Assembly (NCBI RefSeq): GCF_005406215.1
Contig: NZ_NXMA01000003.1
Span: 62,001-126,000 of the forward strand
Direction: 5' to 3'
Length of the DNA stretch: 64,000 nt
From: Campylobacter aviculae
GTDB lineage: Bacteria; Campylobacterota; Campylobacteria; Campylobacterales; Campylobacteraceae
The translations under genes were made by a program, and so were the position numbers. Shown piece after piece: positions 9,036-18,387 of this stretch (position 1 is its first letter; every line of letters begins with the position of its first letter). The notes beneath the pieces were generated by a model, which was not told where the DNA came from, made no database searches, and worked only from the letters and a program-made list of their open reading frames with translations.

Positions 9036-9474
9036 TAAAATCCTTCTCAATATTTTCTAAAATTAATTTTCTATCAGGCTTTATAAAACCATATTTTTTA
9101 AATTCTTCATCTGAAATTTTACGCCATTTTAAAGTAGGTCCAAAAAGAACTTTGATCTTTATTTTTAAACTATTGCCATCTTCTTTAACTTTAATATCAT
9201 AAATTTTATTATTTTCAATGTTTAATAGTTTTCCTTTATTAAAATTATGTTCATCAACTTTTTCTAAATTCCACATAAAAATTTGATTTTTGTTTTTGCC
9301 CTCATCATTAAAAATTTTATCAGTATATCCTAATCCATAAGCATAATATTTATGATTATACTCAAGAATTTCTACAACAGCTTCTCTATTGTTTTCATCT
9401 TTTTCTAAAATATAGTAACCGCTTATATTTGCATAAGAAAAACTGATAATAAAACACAATAATAAATTTCTCAT
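9028..9474 (-). CDS. Secreted DUF2147 family protein
   Basis: About 148 residues with a signal peptide (MRNLLLCFIISFSYA, cleavage near residue 15) and the DUF2147 pattern: an early GYYILEKDE strand, a central IYDIKV strand and a C-terminal LFGPTLKWRKI. DUF2147 proteins are small periplasmic or surface beta-rich proteins of unknown function. The ATG at 9474 overlaps the radA stop by one base (TGATG), favouring coupled translation; an in-frame ATG three codons earlier lies inside radA. Confidence 0.8.
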   Translation of the reverse strand: MRNLLLCFIISFSYANISGYYILEKDENNREAVVEILEYNHKYYAYGLGYTDKIFNDEGKNKNQIFMWNLEKVDEHNFNKGKLLNIENNKIYDIKVKEDGNSLKIKIKVLFGPTLKWRKISDEEFKKYGFIKPDRKLILENIEKDFNE

Positions 9475-10814
9475 CACATCCATTCTAAAACTTGACTCAA
9501 CTCTTTAGCTACAAAACATTTTAAACCCACATCTTCAATAGGTTTTGAAGGAATAATAGCATTTTTAAATTTTTGCATTTTTGCTTCTTTTAAACGAGTA
9601 TCAAGGCTAAATACTTCTCTAATTTCACCATTTAAACTAAGCTCCCCGATAAAAACACTATCTTTACTTAAAGGACGATTTTTAAAACTAGAAATTATAG
9701 CCGCAACCACAGCCAAATCAGCAGCAGTTTCGCTTACCCTAACTCCACCACTGATATTCACAAACACATCATAATGCCCTAATGGAATTTCAAGCTTTCT
9801 CTCAAGCAAGGCCAAAAGCATATCAAGACGATTTTTTTCATAGCCTGTAGCACTGCGTTTTGGATAAGCGCTTTCACAAACTAAAGCTTGCACTTCCAAA
9901 ACTAAAGCACGAGAACCCTCCATCACCACGCCTAATGCACTCCCTGAAACTGATCTTCCGCGAGTAAAAAAACGATTGGCTAGATCTTTCGTACTCATCA
10001 ATCCCTTAAAAGTCATTTCAAAAATCCCTACTTCACTCGTTCCACCAAAACGATTTTTAAAACCTCTTAAAAGTCTGATTTCTTTAGTAGCATCTCCTTC
10101 AAAATAAAGAACCACATCCACCATATGTTCTAAAACTCTAGGACCCGCTATAGATCCTTCTTTAGTGATATGGCCTATGATGAAAGTGCTGATATTAAAA
10201 GTTTTACTTACTCTCATAAGTTCAAAAGTGATCTCACGCACTTGAGTAATACTTCCTGCTGCAGAAGAAATTTTATTAGAATACAAAGTTTGTATGGAAT
10301 CAATGATTAAAATTTCATAATCTTTTTTATGCAATTCTTCTAAGATATTTTCAAGGCATAATTCAGTCAGTAAAAATAAATTTGAAGCATTTGCCTCAAG
10401 TCTATCTGCCCTTAGTTTAATCTGTGCTTTGCTTTCTTCACCACTTACATAAAGAACTTTTTTACCTTTTTTGGCTAAATTGGAAGCAATTTTTAGTAAA
10501 AGCGTTGATTTTCCTACACCTGGACTTCCACCAATAAGGATTAAGGAGCCTTCAACAAGCCCTCCTCCTAAAACCAAATCAAGCTCATCGTCTCCTGTAC
10601 TTGATCTTGAAAAATGTTCAAGTTCTACATCTTCAATACATACAGCTTCACTGGCCTTTGAACTTGCCTTAGCAATTTCTTTTAAAACCTTAATCTGATC
10701 AGACTTTAATTCTATAAAGCTATCCCAAGCTCCACATTCTGGACATTTTCCAAGCCATTTGCTTTGCTGATTTCCACAAGCTTGACACTCAAAAAGAATT
10801 TTATTTTTAGCCAT
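9474..10814 (-). CDS. radA: DNA repair protein RadA
   Basis: RadA is a RecA-like, DnaB-type motor that drives branch migration during recombination and, in competent bacteria, during transformation. The 446-residue protein shows the N-terminal C4 zinc finger (CQACGNQQSKWLGKCPEC), Walker A GGSPGVGKST (about 92-101), the RadA-specific KNRFGG motif (about 253-258) and a Lon-protease-like C-terminal domain. The start follows the ftsY stop directly (0 bp gap). Full length and intact. Confidence 0.97.
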   Translation of the reverse strand: MAKNKILFECQACGNQQSKWLGKCPECGAWDSFIELKSDQIKVLKEIAKASSKASEAVCIEDVELEHFSRSSTGDDELDLVLGGGLVEGSLILIGGSPGVGKSTLLLKIASNLAKKGKKVLYVSGEESKAQIKLRADRLEANASNLFLLTELCLENILEELHKKDYEILIIDSIQTLYSNKISSAAGSITQVREITFELMRVSKTFNISTFIIGHITKEGSIAGPRVLEHMVDVVLYFEGDATKEIRLLRGFKNRFGGTSEVGIFEMTFKGLMSTKDLANRFFTRGRSVSGSALGVVMEGSRALVLEVQALVCESAYPKRSATGYEKNRLDMLLALLERKLEIPLGHYDVFVNISGGVRVSETAADLAVVAAIISSFKNRPLSKDSVFIGELSLNGEIREVFSLDTRLKEAKMQKFKNAIIPSKPIEDVGLKCFVAKELSQVLEWM

Positions 10815-11681
10815 TTATTCAAAAACGCCATCTAATAAAATATCTAAAAAATTATCCGGATTAAATTCAATCAAATCTTCCATTTTTTCACCCACTCCTA
10901 TATATAAAATAGGAAGTTCAAGCTCTTTTGCTATGCCTAAAAGTGCTCCTCCTTTAGCGGTGCCATCGAGTTTAGTAATAATTACCCCATCAAGCTTAAC
11001 AATTTCATTAAAAGCTTTAGCTTGTAAAATTCCCGCATTTCCTTGAGTACCATCAAGAACTAAAATTTTTCTATGTGGGGCCCCCTCTAAAGCTTTGTTT
11101 GAAATTCTTACAATTTTTTCAAGCTCATTAGCTAAATTTTTTTGATTTTGCAAACGACCTGCTGTATCAATGATAACTTGGTCAAAATTTTTAGCCTTAG
11201 CCTTACTGATTGTATCAAATGCAACTGCTGAAGGATCATGCCCTTGGCTTGTTAACACAATATCCACACCGATCTTTTCAGACCAAAGACGCAATTGTTC
11301 AATTGCTCCAGCTCTAAAAGTATCACAAGCGCCTAAAATAACCTTTTGCCCCTGATTTTTATACAAATTTGCAAGTTTAGCAATGCTTGTTGTTTTTCCG
11401 GCTCCATTCACACCTAAAATTAATTCTATAAAAGGTTTAGAATTTGGAATTTCAGGCTTATCGTAAAGAAAATAAGAACTCATTACACGTTTTAAATCTT
11501 CTTTTTTAACTTCATTACTAGGCGGTAAATAATAAATAATTTCTTCAACAATCTCATAATTTACATCTGATTCAAGTAGAATTTCTTCAAGCAAATCTTT
11601 TGTTATCTTCTTATTCTCACCCTTAACACCAACGATCCCTTCAAGAGTTTTTGAAAGTCCTTTTTTGATAAAATCAAACAT
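10815..11681 (-). CDS. ftsY: Signal recognition particle receptor FtsY
   Basis: FtsY is the SRP receptor GTPase that docks ribosome-nascent-chain complexes on the inner membrane. The 288-residue protein is the short form without a long acidic A domain. It has G1 GVNGAGKTT (about 89-97), the DTFRAGA insertion-box motif, DTAGR (G3), TKLDGTAKGG (G4 region) and a helical N domain. Its ATG overlaps the stop of the upstream thioredoxin-like gene by one base (TAATG). Confidence 0.97.
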   Translation of the reverse strand: MFDFIKKGLSKTLEGIVGVKGENKKITKDLLEEILLESDVNYEIVEEIIYYLPPSNEVKKEDLKRVMSSYFLYDKPEIPNSKPFIELILGVNGAGKTTSIAKLANLYKNQGQKVILGACDTFRAGAIEQLRLWSEKIGVDIVLTSQGHDPSAVAFDTISKAKAKNFDQVIIDTAGRLQNQKNLANELEKIVRISNKALEGAPHRKILVLDGTQGNAGILQAKAFNEIVKLDGVIITKLDGTAKGGALLGIAKELELPILYIGVGEKMEDLIEFNPDNFLDILLDGVFE

Positions 11682-12229
11682 TAAAATATAGCCTTTTGGA
11701 TATCAATTTCTAACATTTCTTCAGGTATAAGACCTAAATATTGATTAATTAATTGAGAATTTTTATCATATAAAAACATAGTGGGAATTCCATCAATCCC
11801 TCCTAAAATTTTTGCCAAAAGATAATTATTTTCTCCATTTGCTATTTCATATATAATTTTATTTTTATCCTTAAAAGACTTAATTTCTTCATTGCTTTTA
11901 TCTTCGAGCAAAATTCCCACTATATTAAAATCATCTTTATACTTTTCCTGAAGTTTATTAAGATGAGGAATTTCTGCTATACAAGGGGTGCACCATGTGG
12001 TAAAAAAAACAAACAAAGTGGCTTTATTAATATCAAAAGTTATCTTTTCGCCGCTTTTTTTAACAAAAACCGAATTTCCATCAATTAAGTGAATATCAAA
12101 TTGTGTGTTTTCTCCTTGACTTAAAGCCGATTGTGTGTTTGCATCGGTACTATTTTGTTCCTTTTTATCATTATCGCTGCAAGCTATAAAAAAATAGATA
12201 AAAATGCTAAATAAAAATACTTTCTTCAT
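11681..12229 (-). CDS. TlpA-like thioredoxin-fold lipoprotein
   Basis: A membrane-anchored, periplasm-facing thiol reductase of the TlpA/ResA type. The start chosen at 12229 gives a lipoprotein signal peptide (MKKVFLFSIFIYFFIAC) whose lipobox cysteine is followed by SDND; an upstream in-frame ATG adds nine residues and has no good ribosome binding site. The active site is WCTPC within FFTTWCTPCIAE, and a cis-proline segment GIPTMFLYD follows. Likely partners in periplasmic disulfide chemistry or cytochrome maturation are not adjacent. First gene of the leftward ftsY-radA operon. Confidence 0.88.
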   Translation of the reverse strand: MKKVFLFSIFIYFFIACSDNDKKEQNSTDANTQSALSQGENTQFDIHLIDGNSVFVKKSGEKITFDINKATLFVFFTTWCTPCIAEIPHLNKLQEKYKDDFNIVGILLEDKSNEEIKSFKDKNKIIYEIANGENNYLLAKILGGIDGIPTMFLYDKNSQLINQYLGLIPEEMLEIDIQKAIF

Positions 12230-12315
12230 TGATAAAATCCTAATTACATTATACATTAAAAAATGCTAAAATTATACCATAGTTAAGATAATAAGTTTTT
12301 AATTGAAGGTAAGCG

Positions 12316-12948
12316 ATGCAAAAAACTCATTTTAGAGAATTGCAAAAAATTCGACTCAAACAACATAAAAAATTTTATTTTAAACAGGATTTTAGAATAT
12401 TTAAAGAATGTTTCAAATTGATCAAGAAATTTAAAGCAAGAAAAATTTTAATTTTTATTCCTTTAGATTATGAACCCAATTTAATAAAATTCCGTCATTT
12501 ATTTAGTAAAAAATGCACACTTTTTGTTCCGTTTATGCAAGATAAAAGTTTAAAAATTGTAAAATTAAGACTACCTTTTGTTAAAAAAAGGTTTGGAATA
12601 TTAGAACCTATGGACTCTTTTTTAAAAACTAAAATTGACTTAGCTATTATACCTGTTATAGGTATAGATAGAGATTTAAAGAGAATAGGACATGGGCAAG
12701 GTTTTTATGATAGGTTTTTTGGAAATTTAAATTATAAACCTTATATAATTTTCACTCAAAGTATCCATGCTTTTAGTGAGAGAAAAATCACTCAAAAGCA
12801 CGATGTTTCGGGTGAATTTTATATCAATCCTTATAGAAAATATTATAGGAAAGAAAGCAAAAATGATAGAACCAATAATTGCATTTATAGCCGCTATAAT
12901 CGGTCTTGGAATAGGATATTTAGTTGCCAAAAAAATCAACGATGCTAA
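12316..12948 (+). CDS. 5-formyltetrahydrofolate cyclo-ligase
   Basis: Converts 5-formyl-THF to 5,10-methenyl-THF using ATP, returning this folate storage form to one-carbon metabolism. The 210-residue protein shows the family's nucleotide and substrate segments, including RIGHGQGFYDRFF (about 116-128), the glycine-rich motif typical of MTHFS. Its last 28 codons (after about residue 182) are very basic, look unlike the family and overlap the start of rny out of frame by 86 bp. That tail is probably a by-product of the overlap. Confidence 0.9.
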   Translation: MQKTHFRELQKIRLKQHKKFYFKQDFRIFKECFKLIKKFKARKILIFIPLDYEPNLIKFRHLFSKKCTLFVPFMQDKSLKIVKLRLPFVKKRFGILEPMDSFLKTKIDLAIIPVIGIDRDLKRIGHGQGFYDRFFGNLNYKPYIIFTQSIHAFSERKITQKHDVSGEFYINPYRKYYRKESKNDRTNNCIYSRYNRSWNRIFSCQKNQRC

Positions 12949-14416
12949 GCATGAAATTTTTGTTGAGCAGGCAAAAGCAAAGGCAAAAGCTATAGAATAT
13001 GAAGCAGAACTTATTTTAAAGGATGCGAAGAATTCTATTCTCAATGCCGAACTCGAAGCTAAAAAAAGATATGAAGATAAAATCCATAAATTTCAAAGGG
13101 ATTTTAGTCAAAAATTAGATGAATTGTCTAAAAAAGAACAAAAACTTCAACTTCAAGAAGAAAACTTAAAAGAAAATCAAGAAAAACTTATACATTCTAG
13201 AAAGGAAATTCAAGAATTATATCTGGATGCTGATAAATTAAAAAATCAATATCAAACTAAACTTAGCGAAGCACTTAACATTTTAGAATACTCTTCAGGA
13301 TTAACTCAAAGTGAAGCACAAGAATTTATTTTAAAAAAAGTTGAAGAAAACTCTCGTGATCAAATCGCACACATAGTAAGAAAATATGAAGAAGAAGCTA
13401 AAAATGAAGCCAAAAGAAGAGCTAATTACATTATAGCACAAGCAACTTCGCGTTTTGCAGGTGAATTTGCGGCTGAAAGACTCATTAATGTTGTCAATAT
13501 TAAAAACGATGAACTTAAAGGTCGTATTATAGGAAAAGAAGGACGTAATGTTAAAACTTTGGAAATGGTTTTAGGGGTTGATATTATCATTGATGATACG
13601 CCTGGAGCTATTATAATTAGCTGTTTTAACCTTTATCGTCGTGCTATTGCTACAAAAGTTATAGAACTTTTAGTTGAAGATGGAAGAATTCAACCTGCAC
13701 GCATAGAAGAAGTGCATGAAAAGGTATGCCAAGAATTCGATAGTGCCATTTTAGAAGAAGGTGAAACTATAGTTATGGATTTGGGATTAAGTAAAATTCA
13801 TCCAGAAATTGTAAAACTTATTGGCAAACTTAAATATCGTGCAAGTTATGGACAAAATGCTTTAGCTCACTCCTTAGAAGTAGCTCATTTAGCAGGGATT
13901 ATTGCAGCTGAGTGCGGAGGAGATGAAAATTTAGCAAGACGAGCTGGAATTTTACACGATATTGGAAAAGCTTTAACACATGATTATGAAGGATCGCATG
14001 TGGATCTAGGAGCAGAACTTTGTAAGCGTTATCAAGAGCATCCTGTGGTGATTAATGCTATCTATGCTCATCACGGACATGAAGAAGCAACAAGTATAGA
14101 ATCAGCCGCTGTATGTGCTGCTGATACCCTGAGTGCAGCAAGACCTGGAGCAAGACGAGAAGTTTTAGAAGCTTTCTTAAAAAGAGTTACAGAACTAGAA
14201 GACATCGCCAAAAGCAAGGAAGGAATTAAAAATGCCTATGCTATCAATGCAGGTAGAGAAATTCGCGTCATTGCTAATGCAAGATTGATTAATGATGATG
14301 AAAGTATCTTGTTGGCTAAAGAAATTGCTAATGAAATCCAAAAAAAAATGCAATATCCTGGCGAAATTAAAGTTAATGTGATACGAGAAATAAGAGCGAT
14401 AGAATATGCTAAATAA
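12863..14416 (+). CDS. rny: Ribonuclease Y
   Basis: Membrane-anchored endoribonuclease that starts mRNA decay. With the ATG at 12863 the product has the typical 517 residues: an N-terminal membrane helix (about 3-23), a long coiled coil (about 30-190), a KH domain with GRIIGKEGRN (about 214-223) and an HD domain with HDIGKAL (about 356-362) that carries the metal-binding pair. A longer in-frame reading from upstream lies wholly inside the previous gene and adds no plausible sequence. The ribosome binding site is AGGAAAG at a long spacing. Confidence 0.96.
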   Translation: MIEPIIAFIAAIIGLGIGYLVAKKINDAKHEIFVEQAKAKAKAIEYEAELILKDAKNSILNAELEAKKRYEDKIHKFQRDFSQKLDELSKKEQKLQLQEENLKENQEKLIHSRKEIQELYLDADKLKNQYQTKLSEALNILEYSSGLTQSEAQEFILKKVEENSRDQIAHIVRKYEEEAKNEAKRRANYIIAQATSRFAGEFAAERLINVVNIKNDELKGRIIGKEGRNVKTLEMVLGVDIIIDDTPGAIIISCFNLYRRAIATKVIELLVEDGRIQPARIEEVHEKVCQEFDSAILEEGETIVMDLGLSKIHPEIVKLIGKLKYRASYGQNALAHSLEVAHLAGIIAAECGGDENLARRAGILHDIGKALTHDYEGSHVDLGAELCKRYQEHPVVINAIYAHHGHEEATSIESAAVCAADTLSAARPGARREVLEAFLKRVTELEDIAKSKEGIKNAYAINAGREIRVIANARLINDDESILLAKEIANEIQKKMQYPGEIKVNVIREIRAIEYAK

Positions 14417-14425
14417 GGTTTGCTT

Positions 14426-14983
14426 ATGCAAGATATGATTGATACTTTAATTCGATATGGCTATATAGTTCTATTTTTTTATTCCCTAGGTGGTGGTATG
14501 GTTGGAATTTTAGCCGCTGGCATACTTAGCTCTCAAGGGAAAATGGAAATTAGCTTATGTATTTTTTTAGCTTTTGTAGGTAATACTTTGGGTTCTACTT
14601 TATTATTTATACTTGGAAAATACTATAAAAAAGACATAATGCCTTATTTTAAAAACCATCGACGCAAACTTGCATTAGCAACTCTAAAAATCAAACAGCA
14701 TGGAATAATCCTACTTATAAGCCAAAAATTTATTTATGGTTTAAAAACTTTTATACCCATGGCAGCTGGAATAGCAAAATATAATTTCATAAAATTTACA
14801 CTCATTAATGCTTTTGCGAGTCTAATCTGGTCAATTATTTTAGGCTTGGCAGCATATATTTTTGGTCATATTATTGAAGAAATCTTTACCCAATTAGGAG
14901 AGTATCCTTATATTGCCCCTCTTTTTTTACTGATACTGGCTGGAATCATTTGGTTTTATTTGGCTAAATTTTCTAAAAAATAA
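14426..14983 (+). CDS. DedA/SNARE-associated (VTT) family membrane protein
   Basis: A 185-residue inner-membrane protein of the DedA family; members are lipid scramblases or undecaprenyl-phosphate/phospholipid flippases that support envelope integrity. It has several hydrophobic segments, and the family segment KFIYGLKTFIPMAAGIAK (about 92-109) with the conserved arginine position replaced by lysine is visible. The start is the ATG at 14426 behind TAAGG; a TTG two codons upstream is less likely. The stop overlaps the comEC start by one base. Confidence 0.85.
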   Translation: MQDMIDTLIRYGYIVLFFYSLGGGMVGILAAGILSSQGKMEISLCIFLAFVGNTLGSTLLFILGKYYKKDIMPYFKNHRRKLALATLKIKQHGIILLISQKFIYGLKTFIPMAAGIAKYNFIKFTLINAFASLIWSIILGLAAYIFGHIIEEIFTQLGEYPYIAPLFLLILAGIIWFYLAKFSKK

Positions 14984-16242
14984 TGCTTTGGCGCAATTCT
15001 TTTTTTAATAATTTAAAAGAATTTCGCTATGTATTTTTGTTTGGAATCATTATTTTTGCTTTTAATATAGCTTTACAATATTACAATTTTTCATTGTTTA
15101 AAAAAAATAAACATTATCTTATAGAAAATGCTATTCTTTTGCAAAATTATACAAAATACAACAAAAAGAATAAAAAATATTGGATTTTAAAAATACAAGC
15201 AAAGGATTTTACTTTTTACACGACAAGTTTTAAAGATCTAAATTTAAGCAATAATCAACTTTTAAATTTAAAAATCATTACTGAAAATATTAGTTTTAAA
15301 GACTATCTTAGTCAAATTTTTTATGTGCCTAGTTATGATCTTGAAAAGCTAAAAATAAAAGAACAAAATGCTATTATTTCTTATTTTTTAAATCAACATA
15401 CAAATGAAAAAATTCGCGAATTTTACGGGGCTTTATTTTTTGCATTGCCTATATCTAAAGATTTAAGAAATGATGTCAATCACTATGGCATTGCCCATTT
15501 AATCGCCATTAGCGGATATCATATCGGTCTTATTTTTAGTTTGATATTTTTTATCCTAACTCCAATTTATAGCTTTTTTCAAAAAAAATATTTTCCTTAT
15601 AGAAATCTGCGTTTTGATTTAAGTATTTTAATTTTTATTTTGCTTTTTTCTTATACCTATCTTATAGGCTTTGTTCCTTCTTATATGCGTTCTTTAACTA
15701 TGGCTATTTTTGGATTTTATCTTATTTGTAAAAATATCAAAGTGCTTAATTTTTTCACACTTTTTGCAAGTATTTTTATATGTATTTGCTTATACCCTAA
15801 ACTTTTATTTAGTATAGGATTTTTATTTTCCATCATGGGAGTTTTTTATATTTTTTTATATTTGCATCATTTTTCAAAATCTTTTAACGCTTTTTTCAAT
15901 GTGCTTTTTTTAAATATATGGACTTTTTTTGCTATGACTTTACCCGTTATTTATTTCTTTCCGTTAATCAGCTATCAACAAATTTTATCCATATTTTTAA
16001 GTGCTATTTTTGTAATATTTTATCCCTTAAGTTTGATTTTACATTTTATTGGAATTGGAGATCTATTTGATTTTGCATTGAAAGAATTTTTCAACTTCAA
16101 ACTTTACTCAATCAATGTTCAAATTCCATTTTGGATCTTTATAAGTTATATTGTAGCTTCACTCCTATCCATTCGTTTTAAATTATTAGCTCTTTTTTGT
16201 ATTTTTTCTAACCTTCTTCCCTTCATTATTATTGTGATTTAG
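14983..16242 (+). CDS. comEC: ComEC/Rec2 family DNA uptake channel, short form
   Basis: Probable inner-membrane channel for single-stranded DNA during natural transformation. The 419 residues hold an N-terminal OB-like soluble part after one membrane helix, then the Competence domain with the conserved ISGYHIGLIFSLIFF segment (about 178-192) and about eight membrane helices. It lacks the C-terminal metallo-beta-lactamase-like domain of Bacillus and Neisseria ComEC; this short form is usual in Campylobacterota. The start overlaps the DedA stop (TAATG). Its 3' end overlaps the convergent YihY gene by 57 bp. Confidence 0.88.
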   Translation: MLWRNSFFNNLKEFRYVFLFGIIIFAFNIALQYYNFSLFKKNKHYLIENAILLQNYTKYNKKNKKYWILKIQAKDFTFYTTSFKDLNLSNNQLLNLKIITENISFKDYLSQIFYVPSYDLEKLKIKEQNAIISYFLNQHTNEKIREFYGALFFALPISKDLRNDVNHYGIAHLIAISGYHIGLIFSLIFFILTPIYSFFQKKYFPYRNLRFDLSILIFILLFSYTYLIGFVPSYMRSLTMAIFGFYLICKNIKVLNFFTLFASIFICICLYPKLLFSIGFLFSIMGVFYIFLYLHHFSKSFNAFFNVLFLNIWTFFAMTLPVIYFFPLISYQQILSIFLSAIFVIFYPLSLILHFIGIGDLFDFALKEFFNFKLYSINVQIPFWIFISYIVASLLSIRFKLLALFCIFSNLLPFIIIVI

Positions 16243-16992
16243 GAAGAAATAAATTTTAAGTCCAAAAAGATAAATTATCCAAGAAATATAAATCCAAATA
16301 AAGAAAAAAAGTATAGTAGAAAAAGATCCATAAACACTTGCATAGGTTTTATTATAAACTATATAATAAACAAATAAATTCTTTCCGATATACCAAATAG
16401 CACTTGCACTAAAGGACACAAGAAATAAACTTTTTAAAGAACCTTTATGCACAGAACTTGAATAAGATATAAAAAACAAACCCCAAACAATCACAAAAGG
16501 TAAAATTTCAAAAAAATTAAATCCTATTTTATAATCATCTAAAGTTTGCTGAATAAAACCTGAAATATAAAAACTAAGCCCAAGTCCTAAAGGAACGAGA
16601 GTCAATAAAGTCCAATAAGAACTAATACTTTGCCAAATTCCTTTAGGCTCACTTTTAGTGATACGATTGATAACAAAATCATAACCAGAGAAAAACGCCA
16701 AGGAAGTAAAAGTCATCGCTATAAGACCTACTATACCTAAATTAACACTATTTTTCAAAAAAGTATCTAAATAAGTGGCCACTATATCTTGTTGAGCGGG
16801 AATTAAAAAAGCAAAAATAACACGCTTAGCTTTTTCATAATACATCTTAAAACTTGAAATTTGAGTAAAAACAGAAAAACATATAAATAAAATCGGAATT
16901 AAAGACAATATAGTATAAAAACTAAGTGCAGCAGCATAATTTAAAATTTCTTTATCACGAATACTCAATAAAATATTAAAAATTCTTTTCAA
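16186..16992 (-). CDS. YihY/BrkB family inner membrane protein
   Basis: A 268-residue membrane protein with six or so hydrophobic helices and the N-terminal YihY signature AAALSFYTILSLIPI (about 20-34). Older annotations call this family ribonuclease BN (rbn), which is a misassignment; its role is not established (possibly lipid or solute export). Its 3' end overlaps comEC in antisense orientation by 57 bp, encoding the Lys/Asn-rich C-terminus. Confidence 0.88.
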   Translation of the reverse strand: MKRIFNILLSIRDKEILNYAAALSFYTILSLIPILFICFSVFTQISSFKMYYEKAKRVIFAFLIPAQQDIVATYLDTFLKNSVNLGIVGLIAMTFTSLAFFSGYDFVINRITKSEPKGIWQSISSYWTLLTLVPLGLGLSFYISGFIQQTLDDYKIGFNFFEILPFVIVWGLFFISYSSSVHKGSLKSLFLVSFSASAIWYIGKNLFVYYIVYNKTYASVYGSFSTILFFFIWIYISWIIYLFGLKIYFFLNHNNNEGKKVRKNTKKS

Positions 16993-17004
16993 ATTTTCAT
17001 TCCT

Positions 17005-18387
17005 TTAAAGTCCCATTTTAAAAGGGTTAAGTATGTTATTTGGATCAAAAGCTTTTTTTATATTTCTCATCAAATTCATTTCAGCATCAGAAAATGCCAA
17101 ATTCATAAAAGACGCCTTTGAAATTCCTATGCCATGCTCTCCACTTAAAGTCCCACCGAGTTTGATCGTGAGTTTAAAAAGCTCTTCTACAGCCAAATAT
17201 CCCTTTTTAACCTGCTCTTGATTATTTTTATCTTCAACCATAATATTAGTATGTACATTGCCATCACCTGCGTGACCAAAACAAGGTATTTTAAAACCAT
17301 ATTTTTTTGAAATTTCAGCAATACCTTCTAACAAATCAGGAAGTTTTGATCGCGGAACGGTGATATCTTCATTTAGTTTCAATTTTCCATACATAGCAAT
17401 ACTTTGAGAGCAATTTTTTCTAGCAAACCATATATCTTTAGCCTCTTTTTCATCTCTAGCGATCTTAAATTCACTTGCATTTTCTTCTAAAAAATAATGC
17501 TTTATCATTTTTAAATCCTCATCGATAGACGCCTCAATATTGCCATCCACCTCAACAACCAAAATCGCTCCAGCATTTATAGGCAATCCTATATTAAATT
17601 TAGTTTCCACTGCACAAATACTAAGATTATCTAAAAATTCCATTGAAGCAGGTGTTACCCCGCTTGCTAGAGTTTTAAAAACGGCATTCATAGCACTTTT
17701 TACATTTGGAAAAATTCCCATAGCTGTTTTTTTAAATTTAGGCAAAGCGGCTAATTTTAATGTCAGCTCACTAAACACCGCTAAAGAACCCTCACTAGCA
17801 ATTAAAATTCCAGCTAAATTATAACCTGCAACATCTTTTACAGTCCGTTTGCCTGCAGAAATTATCTCTCCATTAGGCAAAACCGCTCTTAAAGCTAAAA
17901 CATAATCTTTTGTAATTCCATATTTTGTTGCACGCATTCCACCGGCATTTTCACTAACATTGCCACCTAAACTTGAATGCTCCATACTAGCAGGATCAGG
18001 TGGATAAAAAAGTCCGTATTTAGCAACCTCTTTTTGTAAATGCATATTTATAACGCCTGGTTGAACAACGGCAACTAAATTATCCAAATCGATTTCTAAA
18101 ATTTTATTCATATGCTTTTCAAAAGCTAAAATCAAACCACCATTAACAGCCAAAGAACCTCCACTCATACCGGTTCCAGCACCGCGTGGGACTACGATGA
18201 TACCTCTATCATTGCAAAATTTTAAAATATCGGAAATATCTTCTTCATTTCTTGGAAAAAGCACACCATCTGGCAAATAATGCTTTTTAGTTGCATCATA
18301 ACTATAAGCAATTTTGTGCGTTTGATCAAAATGGGCATTTTCTTTGCCTAAAATCTTGATAAAATATTGCTTAAACTCTTCTTTCAT
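17005..18387 (-). CDS. glcD: FAD-linked oxidase, glycolate/D-lactate oxidase subunit GlcD-like
   Basis: A 460-residue flavoprotein that oxidises a 2-hydroxy acid such as glycolate or D-lactate. It has the PCMH-type FAD domain (VPRGAGTGMSGGSLAVNGG, about 60-78; SLGGNVSENAGGMRATKYG, about 134-152) and the FAD-oxidase C-terminal domain (CFGHAGDGNVHTNI, about 363-376; GTLSGEHGIG, about 408-417). GlcE/GlcF partners are not adjacent. It overlaps the PgbA-like gene by 4 bp, the same pair as H. pylori HP0508-HP0509. Substrate is inferred from the family only. Confidence 0.9.
   Translation of the reverse strand: MKEEFKQYFIKILGKENAHFDQTHKIAYSYDATKKHYLPDGVLFPRNEEDISDILKFCNDRGIIVVPRGAGTGMSGGSLAVNGGLILAFEKHMNKILEIDLDNLVAVVQPGVINMHLQKEVAKYGLFYPPDPASMEHSSLGGNVSENAGGMRATKYGITKDYVLALRAVLPNGEIISAGKRTVKDVAGYNLAGILIASEGSLAVFSELTLKLAALPKFKKTAMGIFPNVKSAMNAVFKTLASGVTPASMEFLDNLSICAVETKFNIGLPINAGAILVVEVDGNIEASIDEDLKMIKHYFLEENASEFKIARDEKEAKDIWFARKNCSQSIAMYGKLKLNEDITVPRSKLPDLLEGIAEISKKYGFKIPCFGHAGDGNVHTNIMVEDKNNQEQVKKGYLAVEELFKLTIKLGGTLSGEHGIGISKASFMNLAFSDAEMNLMRNIKKAFDPNNILNPFKMGL

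Noticed and set aside
16186-16992. Calling the YihY protein ribonuclease BN
   Set aside because: The rbn label on this family is a known misassignment; true RNase BN is a metallo-beta-lactamase-fold enzyme.
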